Source: Clostridia bacterium | GTDB lineage: Bacteria; Bacillota; Clostridia; Oscillospirales; CAG-272 | Assembly: GCA_017461945.1 (NCBI GenBank) | Contig: JAFTSB010000024.1 | Span: 120,592 to 184,591, forward strand | DNA length: 64,000 nucleotides | Reading direction: 5' to 3' | In this document: positions 9,861 through 18,589 of the stretch, piece by piece | Position numbering within the stretch: position 1 is the stretch's first letter | How the letters are laid out: each line of letters starts with the position of its first letter | Program-made: the position numbers and the translations under genes | The notes under the pieces: model-generated | The model's database searches: none | Told to the model about the DNA's origin: nothing | Seen by the model: only the letters and a program-made list of their open reading frames with translations

Positions 9861-10823
9861 TCAAAACCTTTTTCCTTGCCACGTATTCTTATCGTAGAAC
9901 TTTTTGTCTATTTCGTTCAAAACTTCGCGCTTTCTTCTCGTCCAAAAGGGCGCCAACAGCATTTTAGAGTCGCCATCCCCCGTCAAACGGCCCACTACTG
10001 TGTCCGGCGGCATGCGCTCCAACACGTTGACAACCAGCTCCACATAATGATCCCGTTCCAACGGCAAATAGCCGCCATTCCTGAACTTTTCGGCCATTTT
10101 TGTCCCCTCCAAAACATAAAGGGAATGTAATTTTATCTCATCCGGATGAAGCTCTGCCACCCTTTGCGCAGTTTCAACCATCATTTCGTCATTTTCACCA
10201 ATCAATCCCAAAATCAAGTGCAAGCCAATGCGCGCTTTGGGTGCGCGATTTCGCAATGCATTATACCCTTTTGCGAAATCCGCATAGGTGTGTCCGCGGT
10301 TAATTTTGACGGCGGTCTGATCGTGTATCGTCTGCAATCCCAGTTCAACCGTAAGGGTCGTCCGCTCCGACAAATCAGTCAAATAATTCAGAACATCGTC
10401 GGGCAAGCAGTCCGCTCGCGTAGCCACATCCAGCGCCACGGCATCCGGCAAGGAAAGCGCGCGCTCATATAAATCCCGCAAGCGCGAAACAGGAGCATAG
10501 GTATTTGTGTATGCTTGGAAATATGGAATGCAGGCAAAATCATCCCACTTTCGCATCAGCACGCCTCTCTGCACTTCGTACTGTTTTTCAATGGGCAAGG
10601 CTGCATCGGCAGAAAAATCTCCGCTACCTCGTTCGGAACAATAAATGCAACCGCCGTATCCGCAGCGGCCATCACGATTGGGACAGGTAAATCCCCCGTC
10701 CAAGGGGATTTTGGCACATTTTTTGCCAAAAGCGTGCCGCAGATAGTAATCGTATGTGTGATAACGCTTATTGGTATCAGAAAACACAAAGGGGTTCTGC
10801 TCTTTTTGCGTCTTTTTTTCCAT
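9861..10823 (-). CDS. radical SAM protein, TIGR01212/YhcC type
   Basis: This 320-residue protein begins with FVFSDTNKRYHTYDYYLR and the cysteine motif CPNRDGRCGYGGCIYC typical of the TIGR01212 family, which binds a [4Fe-4S] cluster and S-adenosylmethionine. Further family signatures are ELGLQTIHDQTAVKINRGH and HLILGLIGENDEMM. The family's substrate is not settled. The start was set at MEKKTQ, where the family alignment begins. An upstream in-frame extension of 81 codons reads through the preceding hairpin and the aminotransferase 3' end and looks non-coding. It follows the aminotransferase gene on the same strand, separated only by a hairpin. Confidence 0.88.
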   Translation of the reverse strand: MEKKTQKEQNPFVFSDTNKRYHTYDYYLRHAFGKKCAKIPLDGGFTCPNRDGRCGYGGCIYCSERGSGDFSADAALPIEKQYEVQRGVLMRKWDDFACIPYFQAYTNTYAPVSRLRDLYERALSLPDAVALDVATRADCLPDDVLNYLTDLSERTTLTVELGLQTIHDQTAVKINRGHTYADFAKGYNALRNRAPKARIGLHLILGLIGENDEMMVETAQRVAELHPDEIKLHSLYVLEGTKMAEKFRNGGYLPLERDHYVELVVNVLERMPPDTVVGRLTGDGDSKMLLAPFWTRRKREVLNEIDKKFYDKNTWQGKRF

Positions 10824-10850
10824 ATTGAACTGCCTTTCGGTATAAATGAA

Positions 10851-10870
10851 AGGGCGGCTTAAAGCCGCCC
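10851..10870 (-). terminator. hairpin after the aminotransferase gene
   Basis: GGGCGGCT/AGCCGCCC forms an 8-bp GC-rich stem with a TTA loop, followed on the minus strand by TTTCATTTATA. It lies between the aminotransferase stop and the radical SAM start only 28 bases on. The T-run is weak, so partial readthrough is likely. Confidence 0.6.
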
Positions 10871-10879
10871 AGAAAAATT

Positions 10880-12166
10880 TTATTGATCGGCCAGAAGCTT
10901 TTCCAGCGTTGCAATGCGCACAGACAGTGTAAACACATGCATAGCGGTCACCAGATCCTCCATGGTCGGATAGGTCGGTGCCAAGCGGATGTTGCTGTCC
11001 TCCGGATCCTTGCGATAAGGATAGGTAGCGCCCACATTGGTCAAAACGACACCGGCACTCTTGCACAATTCAAAGGCACGCTTAGCACATCCGGGCATGG
11101 TATAAAAGCTGATGAAATATCCGCCGCGAGGATGGGTCCAGTGTGCAATATCCGCATCACCCAGGTCCTCGGTCAAAACCTGCTCTACTGCCATAAACTT
11201 GGGGCGGATGAATTCGGCAAGCTTATTCATATGCTTCAGAATATTTTCCGCGTTTCCGAAATATTTTACGTGGCGCATCTGGTTCATTTTATCAAAGCCG
11301 ATGGTCTGTGCCGACATGATCGACTTGATTTGCTTAACATTAGCAGGCGAAGCGGCAATGATGGCCACACCGGCGCCCGGGAAAGAAATTTTAGAGGTAG
11401 AAGCGAAATAGTAAACCATATCCTCACGGCCTGTCTTTTTGCACTCCGCAAAGATATCCAGCAGTGTATCTCTGCCCTCTTCATAAATATCGTGGATGGC
11501 ATAGGCATTATCCCAGAAGATACGGAAATCGGGAGCAGCGGGTGTCAGTGCAGCCAAGCGGCGCACGGTATCATCCGAATAAGTGATGCCATCCGGGTTG
11601 GAGTATTTGGGATTGCACCAAATACCTCTTACAGCAGGGTCATGATTCACCAAAGCCTCCACGGCATCCATATCAGGACCGGTGGGAGTCATACGCACCG
11701 TCACCATTTCAATACCAAGGGATTCACAAATACCGAAATGACGGTCGTATCCCGGAGCGGGACAAATAAATTTGATTTTTTCTTCGCGGCACCAAGGGTG
11801 TTCGCTTCCCACCACGCCGTATAGCATTGCACGTGCCACCGCATCATACATCAAGTTCAGCGAGGAGTTGCCACAGACCAGAATGTAATCTTCAGGAATA
11901 CCCAGCAGATCGGAGAAAAGCTTTTTCGCCTCCGGAATGCCATCAAGAATGCCATAGTTACGATAATCAACACCACTGTCGGACTTACAAGCGTCGGCAG
12001 TTGTCATACAAGTCAGCATATCAGTCAAAAGATCGATCTGATCCGAAGAAGGCTTACCGCGCGACAGATCAAGCGACAGTCCTTGGCGACAGTAATCATC
12101 ATAACGCTCGCGCACGGCACGAAGCTCCGCTTGAAGCTGGACAGAGGTCATACTTGCATACTTCAT
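10880..12166 (-). CDS. PLP-dependent aspartate aminotransferase, subgroup Ic (PF12897 type)
   Basis: This 428-residue enzyme has the fold-type I aminotransferase signatures NPKYSNPDG (substrate and PLP contacts), WDNAYAIHD and the Schiff-base lysine in [13 protein letters not shown]. The overall sequence matches the subgroup Ic family, whose characterised members convert aspartate and 2-oxoglutarate to oxaloacetate and glutamate. It is cytoplasmic. The start was placed at [10 protein letters not shown], which has a ribosome site (AAAAAAGGAGTCCATTC-ATG). A longer frame to 12241 lacks one. A strong promoter lies just upstream. I am sure of the family, less so of the in vivo substrate. Confidence 0.88.
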   Translation of the reverse strand: MKYASMTSVQLQAELRAVRERYDDYCRQGLSLDLSRGKPSSDQIDLLTDMLTCMTTADACKSDSGVDYRNYGILDGIPEAKKLFSDLLGIPEDYILVCGNSSLNLMYDAVARAMLYGVVGSEHPWCREEKIKFICPAPGYDRHFGICESLGIEMVTVRMTPTGPDMDAVEALVNHDPAVRGIWCNPKYSNPDGITYSDDTVRRLAALTPAAPDFRIFWDNAYAIHDIYEEGRDTLLDIFAECKKTGREDMVYYFASTSKISFPGAGVAIIAASPANVKQIKSIMSAQTIGFDKMNQMRHVKYFGNAENILKHMNKLAEFIRPKFMAVEQVLTEDLGDADIAHWTHPRGGYFISFYTMPGCAKRAFELCKSAGVVLTNVGATYPYRKDPEDSNIRLAPTYPTMEDLVTAMHVFTLSVRIATLEKLLADQ

Positions 12167-12252
12167 GAATGGACTCCTTTTTTCGGGATAAAATTTGGCG
12201 TTTCGCATCAATAATGTGTCCAAAATTGCAAATTCGCCCAAAACTGTAGGCC

Positions 12253-12281
12253 ATTATAGCACATTTTCGCAAGAATTGCAA
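12253..12281 (-). promoter_or_regulatory. promoter of the aminotransferase gene
   Basis: TTGCAA (12276-12281), a 17-base spacer ending in TGC (extended -10) and TATAAT (12253-12258), on the minus strand, lie about 87 bases before the start codon. Confidence 0.75.
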
Positions 12282-12305
12282 GGCCAAATTGCAAAAATGT
12301 CATTT

Positions 12306-14732
12306 TTATTTTGCAAAATCGTCTTGCCAGAAAAGCTGCAGCCTGTGTGCGAGCGCAGAAGGTGTTGCGGCAGCCACCAAATCTTGCCAATGCTTGGGGT
12401 ACAGATGCAAATAAGGCTCCTCGGCATACCGAGAATCAATCAGAACCACAACACCCTTATCCTCCTCGCGGCGAATCACGCGCCCTGCCGCTTGTAAAAC
12501 GCGATTCATCCCCGGGTAAGTATACGCATAATCATAGCCGCGCTCACAGGTATTTTCGTAGTAATCGCGCAAAATATTTCGCTCGTTGGAGAGACCGGGG
12601 ATGCCCACACCCACCACGATGGCACCGATCAAGCGACTTCCGGGAAGATCTACGCCCTCCGAAAAGCTACCGCCCAACACACAAAAGCCCACGCGCATCT
12701 TTCCTTCATCGTCCTCAAAATAATTCAAAAAGGAATCGCGCTCACGGGGGGACATCTGTCGTTTTTGAACGATGTGAGGCACCTTGGGGTATTTTTCACG
12801 AAAGTGCTCCAGCACGCGCTCCATGTAATCGTAAGAAGGAAAATACACTATGTAATTCCCTGCCTTGGCGCTGATGGTCGCCGCAATCAGAGTGGCAACC
12901 TTTCGATAGGATTTGCCACGTTCCTCCATACGCGTACTGACCCCCGAAGCGACCGTAATGCAAAGGCGCGAGGGATCATATGGCGATGTCAGTTCCACAA
13001 CATCGGCCTGCTTGCCACCGCCCAGAACATCAACAAAATATTCTGGTGGGGACATAGTAGCCGAAAACAAAACCGCTGCGCGTGCACGGTTCATAGCGGC
13101 ATTTAATATGCTCGAAGGGTCCAGGCAAAAGATCTGCACGCTGACTTTCCCCTGCACCAACTCGATATACGTCAAAAAACGGGAATCGTAATATTCTGTT
13201 AAAGTGGAAAAACGGCGCAGCTCGCTGAGCATTCCGTTGATCTGTTCAGCCATAGGATGTTCGCTGTTTTTCTTTAAAAACTGATCCAGCTTATTGCAGG
13301 ATTCGTTAACCGTTTTATGAAAAGATTCCAAAGGGGCGCGATTCAAATAATATCCGCTCTCAGTCCCATCTTCATTTTTTTGCCGATGCTCGGCACAAAG
13401 CTTGCCCAAACGCCGCATAGCAATCAAAAAACCGCCCAACGTCTCCTCTAACAAAGGATCAGCATTCGGATCGACACGTGCGTAAACCGCCTCAAACAAG
13501 TCGGCCGTGAGACGCATAGAAAACATATCTCTGGCGCGGTCGGGCAGATTGTGTGCCTCGTCGATCAAAAAAACATACTGCCCTCGCTCCCCCTCGGTGG
13601 GATCAAAGTACCGCCGCAAATAAACGGTCGGGTCAAACACGTAGTTGTAGTCGCAAATAATGATCTCACAAAATTCGGAAAGGTCCAACGAAAGCTCATA
13701 CGGGCAAATACGATACTGCCTTGCAGCCTCCCGGATCAGGCTGCGCGGAAAGCCGTGATGTTGTCCCAACAACGCCAGAAGCGCACCGTTCACACGGTCA
13801 TAATACCCCTTGGCATAGGGACATTCTGCAGATCGACAACGCGAAACGCCTCCGCGCCGACAGCCTCCCTCCAGCAAACACATTTGCTCCTTTGCGTGTA
13901 AAACAACGGTGCGAAGCTTGGCCCCCGATTCAAACAGCTTTCCTGCTGCCAAAAAGGCCTCGCGGCGGGTGGAAGCTTTTGCGGTCAAATAAAAAATGCG
14001 GTCGCATAGTCCTTCTCCCAACGCCTTGACCGAGGGGTAAAGCGTGGACATCGTTTTGCCGATTCCGGTGGGAGCCAATGCAAACAAGCGCCTCCCTTTT
14101 CGAATGGCACGAAAACAGCCTTCTGCCATTTCCGCTTGCCCTTCTCTTGGGTGAGGATACGGAAAAACGATAGAACGTACCGAGGGAATTCGTTCCTCAC
14201 GACGGGAAATCTCTTCTCGCGCCATAGGTTCAATTCGCTCTAACAAAGAGCAATAAAAAGCGTACAATTCATCTGCGCTCATGCGCGAGCAATGATCCTT
14301 TATCTCGCCTGTTTCGCTATGAACCAAGCGCATACGAAGGCCCACGCTTTTCAGTTGGCGGCTCTCTGCCAAAAAATAAGCATAACAACGTAGCTGCGAA
14401 TACGCATCGCCGCGCGCCCCCATTGCAAAGCCGCGTCCGCGTGTGGTTTTAATCTCCTCCACGGTAAGATTGCCATTTTCTTCAATAATGCCATCCGCAC
14501 GCCCTTCCACGGTATAAGAAATGCCATGATAAGTTGTGGTGTTACGAACCACGACCTCTGAAGTATAATTGGGTTCTGCCGCCTGTAGCTTGCGGTGAAT
14601 CTCACTGCCACGCTTCATGTTATCAAGACGTTGCATGGGAGAACCGGCCTCAAGGCTTCCGCTTTGGTGCGCCATCGCACACAGCTCGCGTACAGACAGC
14701 TCCATTGCACAAGTATCTGTGTTATACCGCAT
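12306..14732 (-). CDS. DinG/Rad3-type ATP-dependent helicase with an N-terminal nuclease-like domain
   Basis: This 808-residue superfamily 2 helicase has a Walker A motif near residue 217 (LAPTGIGKTMSTLYP), the DEAH box near 387 (LIDEAHNLPDRARD) and, between them, four cysteines (CLLEGGC, then C and C near 282-307) that match the Fe-S cluster of XPD/DinG helicases. A late motif GRVIRREEDKG is also present. The first 100 residues contain a PD-(D/E)XK-like core (GRADGI, then VEEIKTTRG), as in clostridial helicase-nuclease fusions. It probably unwinds DNA from 5' to 3' in repair. The start has the ribosome site AAAGGAGGGGAGAATCT-ATG and its own promoter. Confidence 0.88.
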   Translation of the reverse strand: MRYNTDTCAMELSVRELCAMAHQSGSLEAGSPMQRLDNMKRGSEIHRKLQAAEPNYTSEVVVRNTTTYHGISYTVEGRADGIIEENGNLTVEEIKTTRGRGFAMGARGDAYSQLRCYAYFLAESRQLKSVGLRMRLVHSETGEIKDHCSRMSADELYAFYCSLLERIEPMAREEISRREERIPSVRSIVFPYPHPREGQAEMAEGCFRAIRKGRRLFALAPTGIGKTMSTLYPSVKALGEGLCDRIFYLTAKASTRREAFLAAGKLFESGAKLRTVVLHAKEQMCLLEGGCRRGGVSRCRSAECPYAKGYYDRVNGALLALLGQHHGFPRSLIREAARQYRICPYELSLDLSEFCEIIICDYNYVFDPTVYLRRYFDPTEGERGQYVFLIDEAHNLPDRARDMFSMRLTADLFEAVYARVDPNADPLLEETLGGFLIAMRRLGKLCAEHRQKNEDGTESGYYLNRAPLESFHKTVNESCNKLDQFLKKNSEHPMAEQINGMLSELRRFSTLTEYYDSRFLTYIELVQGKVSVQIFCLDPSSILNAAMNRARAAVLFSATMSPPEYFVDVLGGGKQADVVELTSPYDPSRLCITVASGVSTRMEERGKSYRKVATLIAATISAKAGNYIVYFPSYDYMERVLEHFREKYPKVPHIVQKRQMSPRERDSFLNYFEDDEGKMRVGFCVLGGSFSEGVDLPGSRLIGAIVVGVGIPGLSNERNILRDYYENTCERGYDYAYTYPGMNRVLQAAGRVIRREEDKGVVVLIDSRYAEEPYLHLYPKHWQDLVAAATPSALAHRLQLFWQDDFAK

Positions 14733-14773
14733 AGATTCTCCCCTCCTTTGACAAGCAAATACAATACCCTATA

Positions 14774-14802
14774 ATTTTATCATATTCTGCTGGGGATGTC
14801 AA
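14774..14802 (-). promoter_or_regulatory. promoter of the helicase gene
   Basis: On the minus strand TTGACA (14797-14802), a 17-base spacer and TAAAAT (14774-14779) lie about 40 bases upstream of the helicase start. Confidence 0.75.
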
Positions 14803-14863
14803 CCGATGCAAGAAGCGACAAATTACCAAAAATTTAGGGGTAGCGACATTTTAGCAAAAGGCT

Positions 14864-14869
14864 TATAAT
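14864..14869 (+). promoter_or_regulatory. -10 element of the mecA promoter
   Basis: A perfect TATAAT lies 33 bases before the chosen mecA start. The -35 position is poor (TAGCGA at 17 bases), so this is a partial match and may need an activator. Confidence 0.4.
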
Positions 14870-14902
14870 AATAACATGAAGCGCAGAAAGGCGGTGAAAT
14901 CG

Positions 14903-15484
14903 ATGGAATGGATACGAATCGGCGCAGATAAATTAAAGATCATGTTAAGCGCAGAGGATGCAGCACGGTATGCGTTGGATTGCGAAAGCACAGATTACGC
15001 CGATGTTTTAACACGAGAAGCTTTTCGAGAGATCCTGACAGATATGCAAGGAGAAACTGGATTTGATGCCATGCAGGATCGGATTTACATACAAATGTAT
15101 CCCTCAAAGACCGGCGGATGCGAGCTGTTTGTCACAAAAATGGGTCTACCGCACGAATACGATGATACGTCTAATACCCCAACCGAGCCAAATGCATCCC
15201 CCATACGAAAAACCAAAAGCGCTTGGCGTTTCACAAATCTGGAGCATCTCATAGCATCTTGCCGTAGATTGGCTCCCCTATATCTTGGTGCCAGCCAGGT
15301 TTGGAAGGATGAGGAGCGCAGTTGGTGGCTTTTGATGAGCGATTGCTATACATCGGCAAAAAATTTGCGCTTTTTAAAAGAATATGCAATTCCTTATCCG
15401 CCAGATAAAGCCATCTTGCTTTTGGGCGAGCACGGAACGATAATATGCCCGGCGAATGCGATCCACACGTTTGCCATGCTATAA
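14903..15484 (+). CDS. mecA: MecA-type adaptor protein for ClpC
   Basis: This 193-residue protein matches MecA across its length: the N-terminal MEWIRIGADKLKIMLSAEDA (compare MEIERINEDTIKFYIS in Bacillus), the acidic EAFREILTDMQGETGFD segment, then LWIQ/LEIIVTK-like IYIQMYP and LFVTKMG. A variable linker (residues 85-105) is followed by a C-terminal domain with FTNLEHLIASCRR and a final LGEHGTII. MecA presents substrates to the ClpC chaperone for degradation. The start at 14903 was preferred over 14876 because AAAGGCGGTGAAATCG-ATG is a good ribosome site. It is a single gene, ending in a shared terminator. Confidence 0.8.
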   Translation: MEWIRIGADKLKIMLSAEDAARYALDCESTDYADVLTREAFREILTDMQGETGFDAMQDRIYIQMYPSKTGGCELFVTKMGLPHEYDDTSNTPTEPNASPIRKTKSAWRFTNLEHLIASCRRLAPLYLGASQVWKDEERSWWLLMSDCYTSAKNLRFLKEYAIPYPPDKAILLLGEHGTIICPANAIHTFAML

Positions 15485-15506
15485 CCACTAAAATCCGATA
15501 AGCAAA

Positions 15507-15540
15507 AGAGTGGCGTGGAGTTTAAATTCCACGCCACTCT
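15507..15540. terminator. bidirectional terminator between mecA and the DUF4838 gene
   Basis: A perfect 13-bp stem (AGAGTGGCGTGGA and its complement) with an 8-base loop lies between convergent genes. It is followed by TTTACTTTTT on the plus strand and by CTTTTGCT on the minus strand. Confidence 0.85.
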
Positions 15541-15556
15541 TTACTTTTTCATAAGA

Positions 15557-16501
15557 TCATTTCAAGTATGCCTCAATGTGAGGGTCACCATAAAGTGCCT
15601 CATAATCCTCGCCCAAAAAGCAGGCAAACACCGTAACATCCTCAAAACCGAGATTTTCATAAAATCGCAGATCGGCCTTTAAAACCGGTTCATCTAAGGA
15701 AAAAGCAACCGGTGGTTTTTTCCATTTAGAAAACAAAGAATTGTCCAACCAGTATTCCAGCACTTTGGCATTTTTCTTTCCAAAGAAATGCAGCAATTGT
15801 GGCAAAAATCTTGCATCGTTTGCGTTTTTTTCGCACGTTTCGTCTGCCATCGGGCGATGCAGATCCCGTTCAATCGGCGCGTATTCCATAAAAATACCCT
15901 CGCCAGGGCGCACGTATTTGGGGGCTTCAATGGTATTCTGATAGGCCAAATAGCACTGCGTTGCTTGCGGATCTACCGTTCGGATGCCACGCAAGATCGC
16001 GTTGTAGATCAGCATTGCCTGATCGGAAGGCGTCAGATCGCGGCATTTGGCACAATGGCACCAAGCCCCTTTGACATCATCGATCCACATATGATATCGA
16101 TGTGTCGTCGGGCGCAGGGTCAAAGCAAGCTCGGCGGCGCGGTTTGCCACATAATCCAAGGCCTTTTCGCAGGAAGGGCACATGTTAAAATCCGACACGC
16201 GTTCTCCTTCTTCATTTTCCCTGAACCAAGAAGGATTGGTATCAAACAATGTTCTCGGCAGCAGCCAAGACATTGCATGCATCTCATATTCCAGCTCTAT
16301 GTTCATTTCGCGCAATTTTGCAAATCGGCCGTCAAATTCACCGTTTATAACCTGACGGCGAAGCGTTTCTAAGCTTTCGTGCGCTCGTTTTCCACCAGTA
16401 GGGTGCAAGCCAAGGATCTTAATGTTTGATCCCTGCAATCGTTTCAACCAACAATCCTGCAGCTCGTCCGGGTGAACCAAAAGTCCTTTCGGTAACGCCA
16501 T
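15557..16501 (-). CDS. DUF4838-like putative glycoside hydrolase-related protein
   Basis: This 314-residue protein has no signal peptide. Recognisable pieces are MHAMSWLLP, an NMCPSCEKALDYVANR segment, HMWIDDVKGAWCHCAKCR (paired cysteines after a WxxD motif) and YNAILRGIRTVDPQA, which together resemble DUF4838 proteins found beside polysaccharide-degrading enzymes. The four cysteines (CPSC, CHCAKC) may bind a metal. Start at ATG with AAAGGAGAATTTGTT upstream. It is transcribed divergently from an AraC regulator through overlapping promoters, which suggests sugar-responsive control. Family placement is by eye, and the catalytic role is not established. Confidence 0.6.
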   Translation of the reverse strand: MALPKGLLVHPDELQDCWLKRLQGSNIKILGLHPTGGKRAHESLETLRRQVINGEFDGRFAKLREMNIELEYEMHAMSWLLPRTLFDTNPSWFRENEEGERVSDFNMCPSCEKALDYVANRAAELALTLRPTTHRYHMWIDDVKGAWCHCAKCRDLTPSDQAMLIYNAILRGIRTVDPQATQCYLAYQNTIEAPKYVRPGEGIFMEYAPIERDLHRPMADETCEKNANDARFLPQLLHFFGKKNAKVLEYWLDNSLFSKWKKPPVAFSLDEPVLKADLRFYENLGFEDVTVFACFLGEDYEALYGDPHIEAYLK

Positions 16502-16531
16502 AACAAATTCTCCTTTAAATTTTAGAATCGC

Positions 16532-16560
16532 TTGACAAACCCTTTTAAATGTGTTATATC
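16532..16560 (+). promoter_or_regulatory. promoter of the AraC gene at 16640
   Basis: TTGACA (16532-16537), a 17-base spacer and TATATC (16555-16560) lie about 80 bases upstream of the AraC start. The last base of its -10 is only four bases from the -10 of the opposite promoter. Confidence 0.55.
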
Positions 16561-16563
16561 TAT

Positions 16564-16591
16564 ATTATAGCATGTCCAATACAGAAGTAAA
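16564..16591 (-). promoter_or_regulatory. promoter of the DUF4838 gene
   Basis: On the minus strand TTTACT (16586-16591), a 16-base spacer ending TGC (extended -10) and a perfect TATAAT (16564-16569) lie about 63 bases before the start. It is placed back-to-back with the AraC promoter. Confidence 0.7.
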
Positions 16592-16639
16592 TATATTTTT
16601 AGATACAAAAAGTTTGATTTTAGACACAAAGGAGCAGCT

Positions 16640-17464
16640 ATGTGGCAATTTCATCCGATTTTCCGACCGGTTCACATTACGGGATTTTACACCGCATTTG
16701 AAGAGCGATTCGATCCTGACTATGTTTTTCGCGGTGAGACACACGATTTTTATGAACTTGTCTTGCTTCTCGAAGGATCGTTGGGAGTCACCGCCGATGC
16801 CGATTCCTTTATTTTGAACGCTCCGGCTGCCATTTTGCATACCCCGATGGAATTCCATAGTCTGCGATCCGAAAATGGTACCGCCCCTCACATCATGATA
16901 CTCTCCTTCTCGGCCACGCAAATGCCGTGTTTTGAGAAAAAAATTTTTTCGCTTTCGGATGAGCAAATCGATTTGGCTCAAAAAACCTTGGCATTATTGC
17001 ATTGCTCCACCAGCGCTTCCCATCCTCATGCAGGGAATGTACTTCAGGGCTGCGAAAAAGAGGCTCAAAGAGCACTTTTGCAATTCGAAACGCTTCTATT
17101 GACCCTTTCTGATTTTGAACAAGCAAACGCCAAAAAAGAAAGCTCTGCAGGAACGCGCAACTATCGTCAAGCCCTGCGTGTTATCGAACAAAATCTCTTT
17201 CTCCCCTTGGATACTGCCGAATTGGCGCGTCTTGCGCATATGAGCCCCTCGTTATTGAAAAAAACCTTTGCCCGACAAGCCGGAATGGGTGTGATGGAGT
17301 ATGTTCGCACCAAAAAAATCAATGCTGCCATTCCTTTATTGCGAGAAGGGCTTGGAGTGCAAGAAATCGCAACGCGTTTGGGGTTTTCCAACGCCGGCTA
17401 TTTTTCCACGGTGTTTCGCCGCATTACGGGGCATCCCCCCTCCTATTACAGAAATCACGAATAA
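16640..17464 (+). CDS. AraC-family transcriptional regulator
   Basis: This 274-residue protein has an N-terminal cupin-like sensing domain (DFYELVLLLEGSLGV, then HTPMEFHSL) and a C-terminal double helix-turn-helix: first helix pair at LDTAELARLAHMSPSLLKKT, second at VQEIATRLGFSNAGYFSTVF, ending HPPSYYR. It should bind DNA, probably in response to a sugar. It faces the DUF4838 gene across 138 bases with overlapping divergent promoters, so that gene is its likely target. The start ATG has the ribosome site AAAGGAGCAGCT. The effector is not predictable from sequence. Confidence 0.88.
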   Translation: MWQFHPIFRPVHITGFYTAFEERFDPDYVFRGETHDFYELVLLLEGSLGVTADADSFILNAPAAILHTPMEFHSLRSENGTAPHIMILSFSATQMPCFEKKIFSLSDEQIDLAQKTLALLHCSTSASHPHAGNVLQGCEKEAQRALLQFETLLLTLSDFEQANAKKESSAGTRNYRQALRVIEQNLFLPLDTAELARLAHMSPSLLKKTFARQAGMGVMEYVRTKKINAAIPLLREGLGVQEIATRLGFSNAGYFSTVFRRITGHPPSYYRNHE

Positions 17465-17494
17465 AAAAGAAGGGGCATTCCCCTTCTTTTTTAT
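17461..17494. terminator. bidirectional terminator overlapping two stop codons
   Basis: GAAGGGG/CCCCTTC with flanking A6/T6 forms a 13-bp stem with a CATT loop. It covers the stop of the AraC gene (17462-17464) and the stop of the membrane-protein gene (17491-17493), so both convergent genes end inside one hairpin. Confidence 0.88.
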
Positions 17495-18081
17495 TCGATA
17501 GATTCTTCACCTTGTTCCTGCTTTCGAATCAGTTCTCGCCGCTCTTCTTCCAGTTCACCTAACACGGCCAAGCGGATACGCAAGGTCAAAAGCCCCCACA
17601 GAAGATAAAGCGCCGACAAGGTTAAAAGAAAGATGCCTCCCCAGAAGAATACTGTCTCCTCTAACTCGATCAAAGAAACGAAAACCATAAACGCGCCAAA
17701 CAGGATCATAGGCGCTTCTCTTTTCAGTCGTTTCCGCTTTTCTTCAACCAAAATCACACGGACAAAGGGCAGCAAAAACGACATCACACCCAAAACCAAC
17801 AAAATGACATCGCGGCGAATGAGCATTAAAAGCACTCCAAACGCCACCGCAACGGCAGAAACCACCAAATTGATCCATTCTCCGCGGTGCCGAACATGAA
17901 ACAAAGAATAGAGACACGACGGCAAATTCATCACCGCAGTAAGCAAACCCATCGCGATCAATAAAATATCAAAGATTTCTACGGCATAGGGTTGCGCAAT
18001 AAGAAACGCCCCCCCAAGAAACGCGCCAAACACAGTGGTTGTGATCACACGTATCAAATAATAACATTTATATTGATTCAT
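17491..18081 (-). CDS. HdeD/DUF308-like integral membrane protein
   Basis: This 196-residue protein has about six hydrophobic segments, for example VFGAFLGGAFLIA, IFDILLIAMGLLTAVM, VVSAVAVAFGVLLMLI, VILLVLGVMSFLLPF and ETVFFWGGIFLLTLSALYLL. It ends in a charged cytoplasmic tail (LEEERRELIRKQEQGEESIE). The segment spacing resembles HdeD/DUF308 proteins, but no diagnostic motif is clear. It starts 19 bases after coaD with a GAGAGGATAACCA-ATG ribosome site and is the last gene of the uvrC-rsmD-coaD group. Function unknown. Confidence 0.65.
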   Translation of the reverse strand: MNQYKCYYLIRVITTTVFGAFLGGAFLIAQPYAVEIFDILLIAMGLLTAVMNLPSCLYSLFHVRHRGEWINLVVSAVAVAFGVLLMLIRRDVILLVLGVMSFLLPFVRVILVEEKRKRLKREAPMILFGAFMVFVSLIELEETVFFWGGIFLLTLSALYLLWGLLTLRIRLAVLGELEEERRELIRKQEQGEESIE

Positions 18082-18100
18082 TGGTTATCCTCTCGCAGAT

Positions 18101-18589
18101 TTAAGCTTCTCCAAGCTCTCCCCTGTTGCGCAAATAGTCCACAACAGCGGGAACGACCAAGCTATCGGGGCTTTTCCCGGCTCTGACCAGTTCGCGAACA
18201 TGGGTGGAATTGATCAGTTCATAATCATCAGCTGCCTGCAGAAAAATGGTGTGGGCCTTGGGATTATGCTCCAAATTCCACGCGGCCATTTTTTCCTCAT
18301 AGGCACGATCCTTTTCATTTCGCACGCCTTTGACGATGACATCCGCTCCCAGTTCGTCAAAAAGCTCCACCAGCAGACCTTCCGAAGCTACCACGCGTAC
18401 GCGGTCCAGGCCTGCTACAGTCAGCCGCGCCATTTCTGCGCGTTCTTCTAAATTATGATCGTATGTTTTTTCAGCGTTGACCAGCACAGCAACAACCACC
18501 TCGTCATATAGACTTAAGGTGCGTTTTACAATATCCAGATGACCAACAGTCATCGGGTCAAAGCTGCCGGGAATAAGTGCAAGACTCAT
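18101..18589 (-). CDS. coaD: phosphopantetheine adenylyltransferase
   Basis: This 162-residue protein is full length for CoaD. It has the nucleotidyltransferase signature GSFDPMTVGHLDIVKR (T/HxGH), VKGVRNEKDRAYE and NSTHVRELVRAG. It makes dephospho-CoA from 4'-phosphopantetheine and ATP in coenzyme A synthesis. The ATG overlaps the rsmD stop by four bases (ATGA), so the two are translationally coupled. The rsmD-coaD pairing is conserved in many bacteria. Confidence 0.96.
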   Translation of the reverse strand: MSLALIPGSFDPMTVGHLDIVKRTLSLYDEVVVAVLVNAEKTYDHNLEERAEMARLTVAGLDRVRVVASEGLLVELFDELGADVIVKGVRNEKDRAYEEKMAAWNLEHNPKAHTIFLQAADDYELINSTHVRELVRAGKSPDSLVVPAVVDYLRNRGELGEA

